Counted from the first letter of the stretch, positions 12,459-24,328 are shown. The stretch is DNA of 64,000 nucleotides from Plasmodium malariae (GCF_900090045.1 NC_041786.1:749501-813500); one strand, 5' to 3'. Notes: generated by a model not told the origin, from the letters alone. Translations and numbers: made by a program.

Positions 12459-13533
12459 TTGTGTGTGTAACATGAGCGAAGCGAAAAAGGAGGATGCATT
12501 TTTGAAGGCTAAGAAAACGAGAAAACCTCACCTTTTATAGATTAATATAGAGAGGAGTTATAAATTTATTTTAAAATACAAACAGTCAACTAGTGAGTAA
12601 TGAGTAATGATTTAATGAACAACTTCTTATTTACTGTTTTATTAAAAAATTACAAAAAAAACTCAATAAATGTTTTCTTTTCATAAAAGAGAAATATTGT
12701 GTCTTAAGCATTTGCAAATGAAAAAACAATTTAATCTTTCTAAGTAATTCCATCAGCTAAAATTCAAAATAAACGATAGTTCTATAAATTTTTGTATATA
12801 AGAATATATTTCAAAATGTTTTATGCGAATATAACAGACCGTGCTGTTCCGTTGTGCAATGCTTTTCTCTTAAAAAAATGATTTCATACAAAACGTATAT
12901 GTATATATACATATATATATATGTGCACATGTATAAATTTACACATAAAGGTATATAGTTAATAGATAAAATTTATTTTTCATTTTGAACAATTGAGTAG
13001 TATATTATTAATTGCGGGTTGAATGAGATTTATTAAGGGAAATTTTTCCCCCATACAAAAAACAAAAAAAAAAAAAAGCGTAGTTCATAAGTATATATTG
13101 AATATATTTTATATAAAAAATGTAAAAAAATTGAATACTGCAATTTTTTGAAGCATACGATGAATGTTACTTTGATGAATATTTTTGAAACATGTACACG
13201 AAAATAAAAATTATAATTTTATAAAAACATTCTATTTAGTACTTAAACAAGTGAAAAATAAGATTAACTCGACAAAAATTACAGAAAAAATGTAATTTTT
13301 AAAAATACTCACATAACATATTTTTTTTCTTAAATTAAGCAATATTAAAAAAGGGGGAGAGGGCGAAAAACAATAAAATAATTTTTGATCGTTTCAAAAG
13401 AGTTCTTGTAAAAATTTTAAAATAGGTAAAACATACTACTAAAAATGTACTACTGAATATGTGAGTCAAAGTAAACAAGTGAAGAAATAAATTTTATTAT
13501 ATAGTTTTTTACGCAACATAATTATTAATAGTT

Positions 13534-13605
13534 GGCTACTTAGTCTAGTGGTATGATTCTCGCTTTGGGTGCGAGAGGTCCCGGGTTCAATTCCCGGAGT
13601 AGCCC
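13534..13605 (+). tRNA. tRNA-Pro (anticodon TGG)
   Basis: 72-nt cloverleaf read directly: acceptor stem GGCTACT pairs with AGTAGCC, followed by discriminator C. Anticodon stem CTCGC/GCGAG encloses the loop TTTGGGT, giving anticodon TGG (proline). The T arm is CCGGG-TTCAATT-CCCGG. The A box (TAGTCTAGTGG) and B box (GGTTCAATTCC) form the internal RNA polymerase III promoter. No intron. It stands isolated in the gene desert. Confidence 0.97.
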
Positions 13606-13685
13606 ATGTATTAACGTTTAAAAACAAAAACAGAGCAAATATTTTGAGATAAAAAAAAAAATTTTAAATAAATAATTTTTGCTCC

Positions 13686-13716
<31 letters not shown>

Positions 13717-15791
13717 CCCACGTTTCCTTATTCATATGTAATAGAAAAATTTAGATTATTTTTGTATTATTATTTAAAAAGCGAAATTATGAAGGCGTAT
13801 TACTGTGTTTACTGTATGTTGTGTGCATAACGAAGATAAAAGATTTGTATAAAATGCTTAATGTGTTACATGTATAAATACATTACATATAATAATGTAT
13901 TTATATTAAAATTATTGGCGTATTATCACATATGCACATTTTTTAATATAAACGTGTGTAGCAATAATAAACAAAATAGCGCATAACGGAACTGCTTTAT
14001 TTTTTTGTGTATTTTTTTTTACATATTTATACTTATACAATGAGAATAAAATTTTACGTGATATATATTACTAATTCTATAAATAAATGTATTCATGATT
14101 GATTACTCATGGTTTATATTATTTTTTATTTTATTATATTGTATATGAATACATAATTGTAATATTTATTATGCAATAAAAGCTACTAAAACAGTTGTTT
14201 AGCAAAAACGCAAGGCTATTTGTTGGCACTATTTTTTTTTAATTTGTGTACAGATTAATTCGATGACAAGTAGCATATTCGTCAAGTGAAATATCCTCCC
14301 TTTCTTCATAATTTTTTTTTATGGAAAATTAAGAATACAATAAATTATTATGCAGTGAATGAAAAAAAAGAAAAAAGAAAAATGAAAAAATAAAAAAGAA
14401 AAATGAAAAAATAAAAAAGAAAAATGAAAAAATAAAAAAGAAAAAAGAAAAAAGAAAAAAGAAAAAAGAAAAAAGAAAAAAGAAAAAAATCGCATATTAA
14501 ATAATTTCATGTAATACTTTTCTTATTTTGTATCCGCGCAAAAAGGAAGAATAACGGAAGAATAAAAATGTAATTGTTATAATTTTACATGTAAACTCAT
14601 TTGTGAGCTTTTTCTAATAAAAAGATTAAGCTGTGCATTTTTCTGTAATCTCAGGAAAAATTTATAAATGTTTTTCTTGTATATCTTCTAATTTTTTTTT
14701 TCTTATGTATGTGTATGTATAAGCGTATAAGTGAAGTTCTCATTCAAAATTTTAATTGATAAGAAGCGAATAACATTCAATTCAAATTAATAAAATATGC
14801 TGTTCGTTTTGTTTACATTTACATTTCATTTTAATAAAATACGCATGTGATAAATTTTTCCAAATGGTTCAACTTTAAAAGGGGAAAAGCCACTAATGAA
14901 ATCCTGGCTTGACAGAGATTACGAATATTTAAGTAGTAACTATGTACAATACAACATATAGTATGTATCGTAATAACTGTGTAAATAATAGCCAGTGACC
15001 GGGATACACTTAAAAAATGATTAAGCAAATAAAAGCTACATAAACGTACTCACGACATGTAAGTATGTAAGTGTGCATGTATGTGTGTATGTATATATTA
15101 ACCTATCCTTTACGCAGGAACTTCCAACAATAAGGCAAGTAAATCTTTTTTTCAAAAATTATGTCAGAGAGTTCGCTTCCATTTCTTATGTGACCATAAT
15201 AAATAAATCTGCTGTTTATTATACTTAAAAATTATAAACACTATTTTTTTTTTTTTTTATTTATTTTGCTTAATTACTCAAAAGAGTTTTTTCTTTTAGA
15301 TTCCTTTTGCTTATATAAAAATGTATTATATAAATATTATATACATATAGTTGTTAAAATATAAAGAGTGAGAATATTTCGTTTTGCTTTACTCCTTTAA
15401 AAAGCTTTTCTTTTTCCGCTTATCCCCCATCATTATTATATAAATAATTATATGTACATATATATATTATATATATAATGTCATGATGTGTTTATTTATT
15501 TTTTTTAATTTGATAAACTTTCAATAGTACATTATTATTATTATGCTCAAGCACATGCAGCTATGCACACACTACTGAACGATTAAAAAAAAGCGGAACA
15601 CAAAATTAAAATCATTATATAGGGAATGACAATACTTTAATTATATTGCTATATATTAAAATTAACAGTAAGTGTAATAATAAAAAATTTGTGCAAAATA
15701 AATAATATTTTAAAAGCAAATTTTGAAAATAATTAAATTTTTCATCACCTTCCAAGATATCATTTTCTTATTTATGTTATATACATATATA
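13606..15791. other. Gene desert between the two tRNA genes
   Basis: AT-rich spacer with an (AT)n tract at 13690-13716 and a purine-rich repeat at 14359-14486. Possible exon-like segments on the + strand at 14896-14945 and 15118-15228 are treated under the candidate gene 14896-17859. Nothing else supported. Confidence 0.5.
14359..14486. repeat. Polypurine tandem repeat (GAAAAATGAAAAAATAAAAAA, then GAAAAAA)
   Basis: Strand-asymmetric pure A/G (plus rare T) array of about 130 bases with two sub-periods, roughly 21 and 7 bases. Its complement reads as a Phe/Ser open frame that is not a gene. Confidence 0.85.
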
Positions 15792-16002
15792 TAGCAGCGC
15801 GTGGTTTCGATCCACGGTCCTGGGGGTTATGAGCCCCCCACTCTTCCTCTGAGCTACGCTGCTTTCAATAAAATTGTATAATCAATATGTCATATATTTT
15901 TTATTTTTTCCTCATCTAAAAAATATTATCATTACAAATTAATGGTTTGCACTTCTGTATATTGTTAACATATATATATAGGTATAAGCGTTTATCACAT
16001 AC

Positions 16003-16043
<41 letters not shown>

Positions 16044-17859
16044 GAATTATATGCATATATAATATTTTTTTTTTTTTTTTTTTAAATATACGCGCGTACA
16101 ATAAAAACTCTACTTTTTTTTTTTTTTTTACTAAATTTTATATTAAAATATTATGCATATTCTTATATTTATAAAGGACAAAACATTTTTGCTATTTTTT
16201 AAAAATAATTTAGTTTATTCTATAAGTATTGATTTTCTTCTACAGAAGCTATATCTACATGGGCTTACAAGTGCAATTGAAACAACTAGTAAAAACGAAG
16301 GTAAACACAAAAAAAAAAATTAAAATAAAACAAACTGGAAAGATATAAAACAAATTGGAATGATACAAAACAAATTGAAATGATACGAAACAAATTGGAA
16401 TAAAATAAAACAATGTGAAATATGAATAACAAGAATATAGGAAAAACAAGAGTATAGAAGGTAAAAGTATTTTATATGTAAGAATGTAAGAGTGTTAAGA
16501 AGTAAGAGCTTTTTTCTTGTATTATTAATGACCTGAAACAAGGAGAAAAAAAAAGAGAGCCCCATTTGTGCAAGTTTTTGATGCATGTAAAATGTAAAAG
16601 TCCTTGTGAAGATAATACCTTGTGTTAATAGTTCATGTTTCTTTAACGTTATTCATAGTAGTTTCACATACATTCAATAACACGAATTTATATATACCAG
16701 CTTATGGTAGAACCTCACCAGCTTATACATTTCAACAAAAACTAGAGGGTTATATAAAATTGCCGTGATTACATATTTATATATATATATATATGCCTAA
16801 TATTTATTTGGGAAAAAAAAATAGAATATTAAGATTGTACATATATATATGTATAAATATACCACAAGCAATTCAGTTATATGCATAAGAACACGTTTAT
16901 GCGAACCCACGTTTATATGAGCTTATATTTATGTAAGCACATACCTATATGAGCTCATACCTATACAAACGCGTATATATATGAACATAAATTTATATGA
17001 ATACAGGTTTATATAAACATATATATATGTATGTAGCCGAGTCAACCTTTTAAAAGCGCTAATATGTATTCTCCCACCCCAATCAGACCCTTTACGTTAT
17101 TTTTATAACATGAAAACGTAGAATGAAAAAAAAAAAAAAAATAAAATAATTTAATTTATAATTAATTGATAAATCATTAAGTTAAATTTATTAAAAAAGT
17201 ATCAATGTTCCCATTAATGTAAATACAAAACTCAAAAATTAAACTAAGAGAATTAAAATCAAATGAACAAAAAATAAAAGTATTGTTTTATTGTTTACTA
17301 TAATTGTATGCTCTTTTCACAAAAAGGGAGGGGGGAAAAAAAAAATAAAAAATAATTATAATTGTGCCTTCAGGGATAATGAATTCGTTTTGTCACCATA
17401 CACATAATACATGTGTATGTTCGTTTTTATTTAGTTCGTATAGCTTATATTTGATAAGTAATTTGTAAAAACAAAGAAAAGAGAAATATACTTTAATTCA
17501 TTTTCCTTGATACATAATACAACGCACAAAAAAAAAAGAGAAAAAAGAAAAAATAGAAATTAATAAAAACGATAAAACTGAATGGGAACATTTTAACTAA
17601 CTTGCGGTGTAAATACTTGTCATTTCCTTTACATTTTACAGTTCTTTTTTATATAATATTAGCTTTTAAAGAGAATTATATATGTTATAAGAAAAAATTT
17701 GCATTTATTTTTATTAAGGTGAAAATGAATTACTTTTTTTCCTTAAAAAAAAAAAAAAAAGAACAAAGAAAGAAAGAAAAAATAAAAGGAAAACCACCCT
17801 TTATTTTACGAGCTGGTGTTTTACAAGAAATGTTCAGAATTAAAAATACAGACGTTTAA
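14896..17859 (+). CDS. Low-confidence candidate multi-exon gene spanning a tRNA
   Basis: Four segments look like exons and can be joined in phase: 14896-14943 (MKSWLDRDYEYLSSNY, donor GTACAA), 15118-15138 (ELPTIRQ, acceptor TTTACGCAG, donor GTAAAT), 16246-16300 (KLYLHGLTSAIETTSKNE, acceptor TTCTTCTACAG, donor GTAAAC) and 17642-17859 (acceptor CATTTTACAG, ending GVLQEMFRIKNTDV). The third segment is the best: strong acceptor and donor, mixed composition, higher GC than the flanks. The model would put initiator tRNA-Met antisense inside an intron, which is unusual, and exon 2 is also open in another frame. No family recognised. Any single exon may belong to a different small gene or be chance. 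Confidence 0.2.
15792..15863 (-). tRNA. Initiator tRNA-Met (anticodon CAT)
   Basis: 72-nt cloverleaf on the minus strand. Eukaryotic initiator features are visible: it begins AGCAGCG and ends CGCTGCT, so the terminal pair is A1:T72; the anticodon stem carries consecutive G:C pairs (GGGGG/CCCCC) around the loop CTCATAA; and the T loop reads GGATCGAAACC in place of the usual TTCAA form. It delivers the first methionine in cytosolic translation. No intron. It lies about 2.2 kb from tRNA-Pro, divergent in sense. Confidence 0.96.
16322..16412. repeat. ~20-nt imperfect tandem repeat (AAACAAATTGGAATGATACA)
   Basis: Four to five imperfect copies differing by single-base changes, just after the exon-like segment at 16246-16300. 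Confidence 0.75.
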
Positions 17860-20175
17860 TAATACTTCTTTTTCTAATTAGTAAACAAATTAGTAATCAT
17901 ATATCAAAAATTTGCTCAACAATGAGCTCGCACAAATGTGTTCATACATATATATATATATATATGTACATTTATATATGTATGTATATGTATTTGTACG
18001 TATTTATATTTATATATATGCGTAAATGCACATATACACACACGCACACACTATGGAGTGCCCTAATTTTCTGCTATTATCGAACTTGCTCTACCAACTC
18101 TATGGTTTACTACTTTAACAAAATTGCTATTTTCATTTTTATATTATACTTCATCATCTCCACATACACATTTAATTATTGTTTTACCTTTTACTGAAAC
18201 CTATTAATAAGAAGAACACATTTTATTTTATTTATTTTTTTAAAAAAATTTACCGTCTCTTGTGAACATTTTAAGAAGGCGTTTACTAATTCTTTGGTTA
18301 ATGATAAAATTGAGTTTAAAAAATTGTTTATTCGTGGATTACACCAAAACAAGGAATTGTTTAAAATTATATATCCTATTTGATTTAATAGTTCATTTTA
18401 AAAATAAGATGCCAATGGAATGCTCATCTTTATATATATCAAATTAGCATAGAGTCGAAGTTAAAAATTAAGGCAAACCTAAAATAGCTATTTAAAATAT
18501 AAAAATAAAATAAGGCAAAAAATACAATACAAAGAAAATTATAATTTATAATGGTCATACGAAAGTTATTCCCTTTTTAAGGCTTTATTTTGTTGAAAAA
18601 AAAAAATAACAAAAAATACTGAGCTTTTCTTCACTTAAGAAATTATACTTTTTATTTCAGTTTTAGAACGCCCAACATAATAAGAACTTTTTCTTTTTTA
18701 TTTTATTCTTTTCCCCCCTCGTGCAATATTTAAACGCCTTTTTATAATTATAATTCCAGTAGAGCATTTATACGTAAAATTTGCACAGAAGACAACTAAT
18801 TAACCTTATGCACATATATATTTACACAAGATGTAAAATGCACACATTTTGAAATGTAATATAAATGTTTTCAAAAAAATTAACACATACAATTATTAGT
18901 ACCCTAAACGCTTTAAACAACAATAAATGTAAATTTCTCTCGAGGGAGAAAAATACTCTCAATTGAAGGGGGAAATAGAAAATAAATATGTATTTTTATT
19001 TTTTACAAGAAAAACAAAAAAAAAAAAAAAAAAAAGATACTAAAACAAAATAATTATTGCAATCATGGCTATATTTACATTTCATGTATGTGCCATATTA
19101 TACACGGAATTCATTTAAATAATTTAGCTGTAAATATACGGTTACCAAAATATATATTTTGAAGCTATAAAGCATAATTAATGGTATAAAAAAAGGAGTA
19201 TGTCCATTTTTCAATCTCTGTTCCTATTGACTATATATGTATTTTTTTGTTTTAAAATAAAAACAATGTTTTTTTTTTTTTTTTTTTTTTTTTTTTGTAA
19301 TAGTTTCTACTTATTACCTAAGCGTTAGTTTATCATTCATTTTTTGGATTATGTTCATTATTTTTATGCTTCTTAAAATTTTCTTATTTTAAAGAATTGT
19401 TTAATTTTTCAATGTATATAATTTTTAACTGCTAGATATGCCAAAAGCAGGATAAACGTTTGAAGTGCTAAAGTAAGGGAAGCAATAAAGCACTGAACCT
19501 GTTGATGTGAAAGAACATATATTCACACACACCCACGAACATGAACATGAACATGGACATATGCACATGTATATACATATGTGTATACGTATGTGTTTGT
19601 TTGTTTACGTGTATTTGGTCAGTTTCCAAGTTTTCACTCAAAAAATGAGGGTTTATATGTCTATTTCATTGTTTAAAAATCGTAGAGAAATTAGAAGTTC
19701 CGAAAATACTTTGCTTCTAATTAAAACATACACAAATTAATAAGTCTATACTAAATGGAGTTTGAAAAATAGCCGAACACGAGGATAAACAGTGTTAGTG
19801 ATTATATGTACCTTTATAGTAGTAAAATTAATGGTGTAATAAAAAATTTGTTCTGTGTTAAAAACATCAAAATTTCATTCTTTAAGTGTGTAAACATATT
19901 TGTGTACAAATATTTATGTGAACAGTTGAATGAATTTTTTTTACCAATTTTCTTTATTGTGTACAGTGAAAAGACTTATTTCATTGAATTTTTTTTTCAT
20001 ACTTGTGAAAACGTAAAATATGGGAAAAGGTGTTTTTCCCACTTTTTACGTTTTCAGCCACAAATGCTGCATTATTTTATTTTTTTTTAAATGTAAATTT
20101 TACCTGCACAGGTAATACATTTCTACAATATCTAGCTATTTAAGTTTTTTTATACAATTTATGGTTATTTTGTTG

Positions 20176-20420
20176 CCTTTTTTTTTTTTTTTTATTCATT
20201 TTTCTCTAATTATAGGTATTTGTTCTGCTCCTCTTTTTTTTTTATTCATTTTTCTCTAATTATAGGTATTTATGCTGCTCCTCTTTTTTTTTATTCATTT
20301 TTCTCTAATTATAGGTATTTATGCTGCTCCTCTTTTTTTTTATTCATTTTTCTCGAATTATAGGTATTTATGCTGCTCCCCTTTTTTTTTATTCATTTTG
20401 CTCCAATTATAGCTATTTAA
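20176..20420. repeat. 49-nt tandem repeat upstream of the kinase gene
   Basis: Five copies of a 49-base unit containing TTATTCATTTTTCTCTAATT, ATAGGTATTTATGCTGCTCC and a variable T run. The last copy is diverged (GCTCCAATTATAGC). The array ends about 530 bases before the kinase start codon. Each unit includes a pyrimidine tract followed by TATAG, resembling a splice acceptor. Confidence 0.9.
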
Positions 20421-20950
20421 TTTAATTTAATTTGCTTTGTTCTTTTTACTCAAATAAAATTTGCCCAAATGTGACGTATACGTAATTACATAATTTAACA
20501 CTAGGATATACATATTATAACAACAAAAGGAAAAGGGAAAATAAAAGGTAAAATGAACAAAGGAATAAACTTAAGAACTATTATTAGGTCTGTTCATGTA
20601 TTTTTTTATTAGGCAAATATTTTCTAAATGCCGTTCTATTATTTTTTTTTTTACGTTCGAATGTACACTTAATTATTTGTACGTATTTAATTGCGTCCTT
20701 TTGGAATATTTTTATTAAAAGGGGTAGGGTGTTAATAATATATTGAAAAAGAATGTTCCCTTTTTTTTTTTTTTTTTTTTGTTTTCTCATGTGTTTAATT
20801 AATTTGTTATATACATGTAAGGGTAGTTCATCATTACAGTGTTGTTCATATTTTCTTTTTTTCCCCTTTTTTTTTCATTATCTTGTTTTCTTTTTTTCTT
20901 CAATTTTATTTCGTCCATTGTTGGTGGGATAATAAAAAAAAAAAAAGAAA

Positions 20951-23734
20951 ATGAAATTCTTTTCTTATATTATTTACGCCTCCATATTATGCAACATTCT
21001 TACAGTGACAATAGTCATATATCACTCTTTTTTACTCTTATTAGACGAAAATTTTTTATATAATTTTAAATATAATGCTATATATAAAAAATCGATAGAA
21101 TTTAATACACCAAATGTTTTCCTTCTTTTTAGCATAAAAAGGTATTTAACTCCTGCATTGAATAATAAAGCATTTTGCTCATTTTACGATAATTCACAAA
21201 GAAAAAAAAGAAGGTTTTATAAAAGCTCGTTTACAGCTTACCTTTATTCTCTCTTTTGTAAAAAAAAAAAAGCACATGTAATTTTAAAAAAATTCTTTGT
21301 TTGTATTTATAATTATTATAATATAATAGCAAACGGAATTCAACTTTTAACATGTCTCAAAAAAGACACAAAAAAAAAAATTGATGCTGCATATACTTCC
21401 TATTTTGCTCTCGCAAATGGAATAAAGAAGCACTCGTCTGATATAAGAGAAAAAGCAAAGCAATTCAATGAGAATATTGATAAAGAAGAAAAGAGATGGG
21501 ATGCCACTAATAAAAGGGAAGTGTCAAAATGGGGAACAAACGAAAAGGAGCAATATTCTAAGCCGAACAGGAAAGGACACAATGATGAAAGGAACATCCT
21601 TTTCAGCTTCGAAAATAAAGATATACTGAACGGGAAGAATAAAACAAGGAGTGATGTATGTGGAAGTGGTAATCTTCAACAGAAGAGTTATAGTGGCTGT
21701 AGTACTCCCATTTTGAAGGATGACAAAAGAAATTATTACAATTTTGAAAGAAGTAGTTTATTAAATACAAAATATTACCTTACAAAAAAAATAAAAAATA
21801 TTTTTAGAAAAACCAGTTTAAAGAGTCCAAATGAAGTTGACGTTATTTATATGCCTGATACCATAGTAAAAAAACGAGAGCTGGTAAACAATTTAAAATG
21901 CAAAAATTGCATAGTTAATGCAGAGAAATATTTGTATTCCTTAAAAATAAGAAGTGAACATATTGATGATGATGCTAGTAAACTTCTGTCAGAAGCGAAG
22001 TCAACCGATGTGCAAGTGTATTATGATTATGAGCATATGCTTCATGCGGGTAATGAACTTTATAAGGGAAAGGAAGAAAATGAGGGGAAAGAAGCAGAAA
22101 AAGGAAAAGTAGAAAAGGAAGCAGTAAAAGGAGAGGAAGAAGTAATCGCAGAAATAGAAGCGGCGGTAGTAGCAACAACAGCAGCCGAAACCGAAGCAGG
22201 AGGGACAAGCAAAAAAAAAGCACCATCGAACGTAGACTTCCGCCCCTTACACTGGTTCGTGGGCAAATACAAAATGATCGATTTTACAAAGCGTCTGTTC
22301 TTAACAAGCTCGGATAAGAGAAAAGAAAAAACAATGTACCTACAAATAGACAGGTACTATCCGAAGAAAATAAATTATTCCATAAAAGAAAAAATGGGGG
22401 AAGGTGCGTACGGGGAAATATGGTATGCTATAAACATAAATAAAGATTTTCCTTTTAAAGATGTAGTGTTAAAAAAAATACTAATAAATAAAGATGAACA
22501 GACGTCTGAATTAAATGCTATGAGAGAAGTATATTTTGGAGAAAAATTAAAAAATTATGATAACATAAGTCGTTTTATTGAATATTTTAAAGAATATGAA
22601 ATTGATGAAAATAAGGAACAACATATGTATGTATGGTTAGCATTTGCAAATGAAGGGTATTCCTTATCAAAACATCTTTTCGATACCGATACGAATAACT
22701 CAGGAATGCTTACACCTAGTAAATTATGGTGGAGTATAAAAAAACAAAATATAGGAATGTTAGTGTTAAAAGATTTATTACGTCAAATATTAAACGGAAT
22801 TAATATTGCACATAAAAAAGACATTACGCATAGAGATATTAAAATGGAAAATATATTTGTGTCCTCAAGCACACCATTCACTGTTCGAATTGGTGATTGG
22901 GGTAGTGCTATTGAATTTTCAAATGATAAATTTTTTTATACACCATCCGAGAATGAAGAAACAGAGGGTTATCAACCCCCGGAATCTTTATTTGGTCACA
23001 TGAAAAATAATTTTATGCGTTTACCATATTATGACATGTGGGGTATTGGCATTGTATTTTTGCAATTTGTCTTAGGTACTAAAAATCCTTTAGAAGTCAA
23101 AAATAAAAGAATTGAAATGAAACTTAAAAATTTGTATTCAAAATATTCTACAAACATTTTAAAAGAAGCTATATTTTTGCAAAGCTTATCTGAATTATGC
23201 TTAACTCCATGGTCGAATTCATCGGACCATTTAATATTACTTCATAATAAGCCATCTTATTCGTCTATATATAATAATAATAGCATTATTAACAAATTGA
23301 AATATTACATTAATAATAACCTGATTAAAATAAAAAAGCATACCTCCAATATTATTTATAATATCATTTCGAATAAATATAATTCTTTAATATCTATACC
23401 TACTTCTCCTCTATGCTCAGACTGGAAATGTGTGCATAAGTATAAAGCACAATTTCCTTCGAACGAAAAATATTTCCCCGTTGACGTTGTATACGGAAAC
23501 GTTACTAAACCGCTTAATAAACATGGAAAAGACTTTTTTTACAACAACAGTAACAACAGTAATGCTTGTAATGATGAACAATTCGAGAAAATTTTGATGG
23601 AAAGGGACCCATCGGGAGTTGGACTCCCAAATAAAAACGCGAGAAATTTGTTGAAGAGTTTACTAAACTTTGATTATTCTACTCGTATAACTGCTGAACA
23701 GGCTCTCAACCACGCATGGTTCACGGAAAATTAA
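20951..23734 (+). CDS. Membrane-anchored Ser/Thr protein kinase
   Basis: Single-exon protein of 927 residues. The start gives MKFFSYIIYASILCNILTVT, a hydrophobic segment over about residues 4-32 that looks like a signal anchor. Residues 40-440 are Lys/Asn-rich and low complexity, with a Glu/Ala/Lys-rich run at 360-420. The kinase domain occupies about 470-927: glycine loop GEGAYGEIW (483-491), beta-3 Lys in VVLKK (about K508), catalytic loop HRDIKMEN (H627-R628-D629), magnesium motif DWG (D649) in place of DFG, PPE in place of APE, and DMWGIG in helix F. A long insert lies between helices F and H, and the domain ends EQALNHAWFTEN, the usual subdomain XI arginine/HPWF region. All catalytic residues are present, so it should be active. 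DWG also occurs in CK2-alpha, so it is not a defect. I do not assign a subfamily. Confidence 0.93.
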   Translation: MKFFSYIIYASILCNILTVTIVIYHSFLLLLDENFLYNFKYNAIYKKSIEFNTPNVFLLFSIKRYLTPALNNKAFCSFYDNSQRKKRRFYKSSFTAYLYSLFCKKKKAHVILKKFFVCIYNYYNIIANGIQLLTCLKKDTKKKIDAAYTSYFALANGIKKHSSDIREKAKQFNENIDKEEKRWDATNKREVSKWGTNEKEQYSKPNRKGHNDERNILFSFENKDILNGKNKTRSDVCGSGNLQQKSYSGCSTPILKDDKRNYYNFERSSLLNTKYYLTKKIKNIFRKTSLKSPNEVDVIYMPDTIVKKRELVNNLKCKNCIVNAEKYLYSLKIRSEHIDDDASKLLSEAKSTDVQVYYDYEHMLHAGNELYKGKEENEGKEAEKGKVEKEAVKGEEEVIAEIEAAVVATTAAETEAGGTSKKKAPSNVDFRPLHWFVGKYKMIDFTKRLFLTSSDKRKEKTMYLQIDRYYPKKINYSIKEKMGEGAYGEIWYAININKDFPFKDVVLKKILINKDEQTSELNAMREVYFGEKLKNYDNISRFIEYFKEYEIDENKEQHMYVWLAFANEGYSLSKHLFDTDTNNSGMLTPSKLWWSIKKQNIGMLVLKDLLRQILNGINIAHKKDITHRDIKMENIFVSSSTPFTVRIGDWGSAIEFSNDKFFYTPSENEETEGYQPPESLFGHMKNNFMRLPYYDMWGIGIVFLQFVLGTKNPLEVKNKRIEMKLKNLYSKYSTNILKEAIFLQSLSELCLTPWSNSSDHLILLHNKPSYSSIYNNNSIINKLKYYINNNLIKIKKHTSNIIYNIISNKYNSLISIPTSPLCSDWKCVHKYKAQFPSNEKYFPVDVVYGNVTKPLNKHGKDFFYNNSNNSNACNDEQFEKILMERDPSGVGLPNKNARNLLKSLLNFDYSTRITAEQALNHAWFTEN

Positions 23735-24293
23735 CTCTCCCTGGTAGGTAGTGGCAAGTGTTAATAAGTGATAACGAGCGAAAAGGAACGAGAAATGATG
23801 CAAAGGATGGAGCTATTTTTTTTTTTTAAAGTGAGAACACCATTGTAACAGTAACAGGGGTCCATGTTGTATGTATTGCCAGGAAGAGCAGTATGTTGTA
23901 CCGTACTGAATTGTAATTTATTTGAATGTACTGTTCTTTTCTGTACTGTATTTTATTATTATATTTTTTTTTTTTTTTTTTTTTTGTAATATCTTGTGTG
24001 TGCACCATATTTTTTTTCCTTTTTTTGGCTAGTCACCGATTTGGATTAAAATTGTCAAAGATCGTTTGCACACATAGAGGCAATTGAATTTTATGAATAT
24101 GAACCAGACATATGTACGATACACTTAGGAATACATATGATATAATTATAGACTTATATCCATCGTTCTCTTCTCTCCCATTTTACATTTCTAATTATTA
24201 ACAACTCCTTAACCGTACATTATTTAAAAATAAAATTTCTAGCTGTAGAAATAAAAATTGTACATTTATTCTGTGATATTGTTATCTCAAATG

Positions 24294-24328
<35 letters not shown>

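Larger units (their letters stand above)
6140..13533. other. Gene desert, left part: extremely AT-rich, many microsatellites
   Basis: No convincing gene over about 7.4 kb. The stretch 8.6-10.2 kb is the most AT-rich by eye, dominated by (AT)n, TATATAAATATA and poly(T) tracts. Open frames are short and come from repeats. A GC-richer island at 12165-12540 reads as possible short exons and is discussed in the findings. Such a spacer is long for Plasmodium, where gaps of one to three kb are usual. Confidence 0.6.
15864..20950. other. Gene desert, right part
   Basis: About 5 kb between initiator tRNA-Met and the protein kinase gene. Contains (AT)n at 16005-16040, an approximately 20-nt repeat at 16322-16412, poly(T) at 19268-19297 and a 49-nt repeat at 20176-20420. 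An open, codon-like segment without a start lies at 18257-18383 on the + strand (contains KAFTNSLVNDKIEFKKLFIR). I see no complete gene apart from the doubtful one starting at 14896. Confidence 0.5.
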
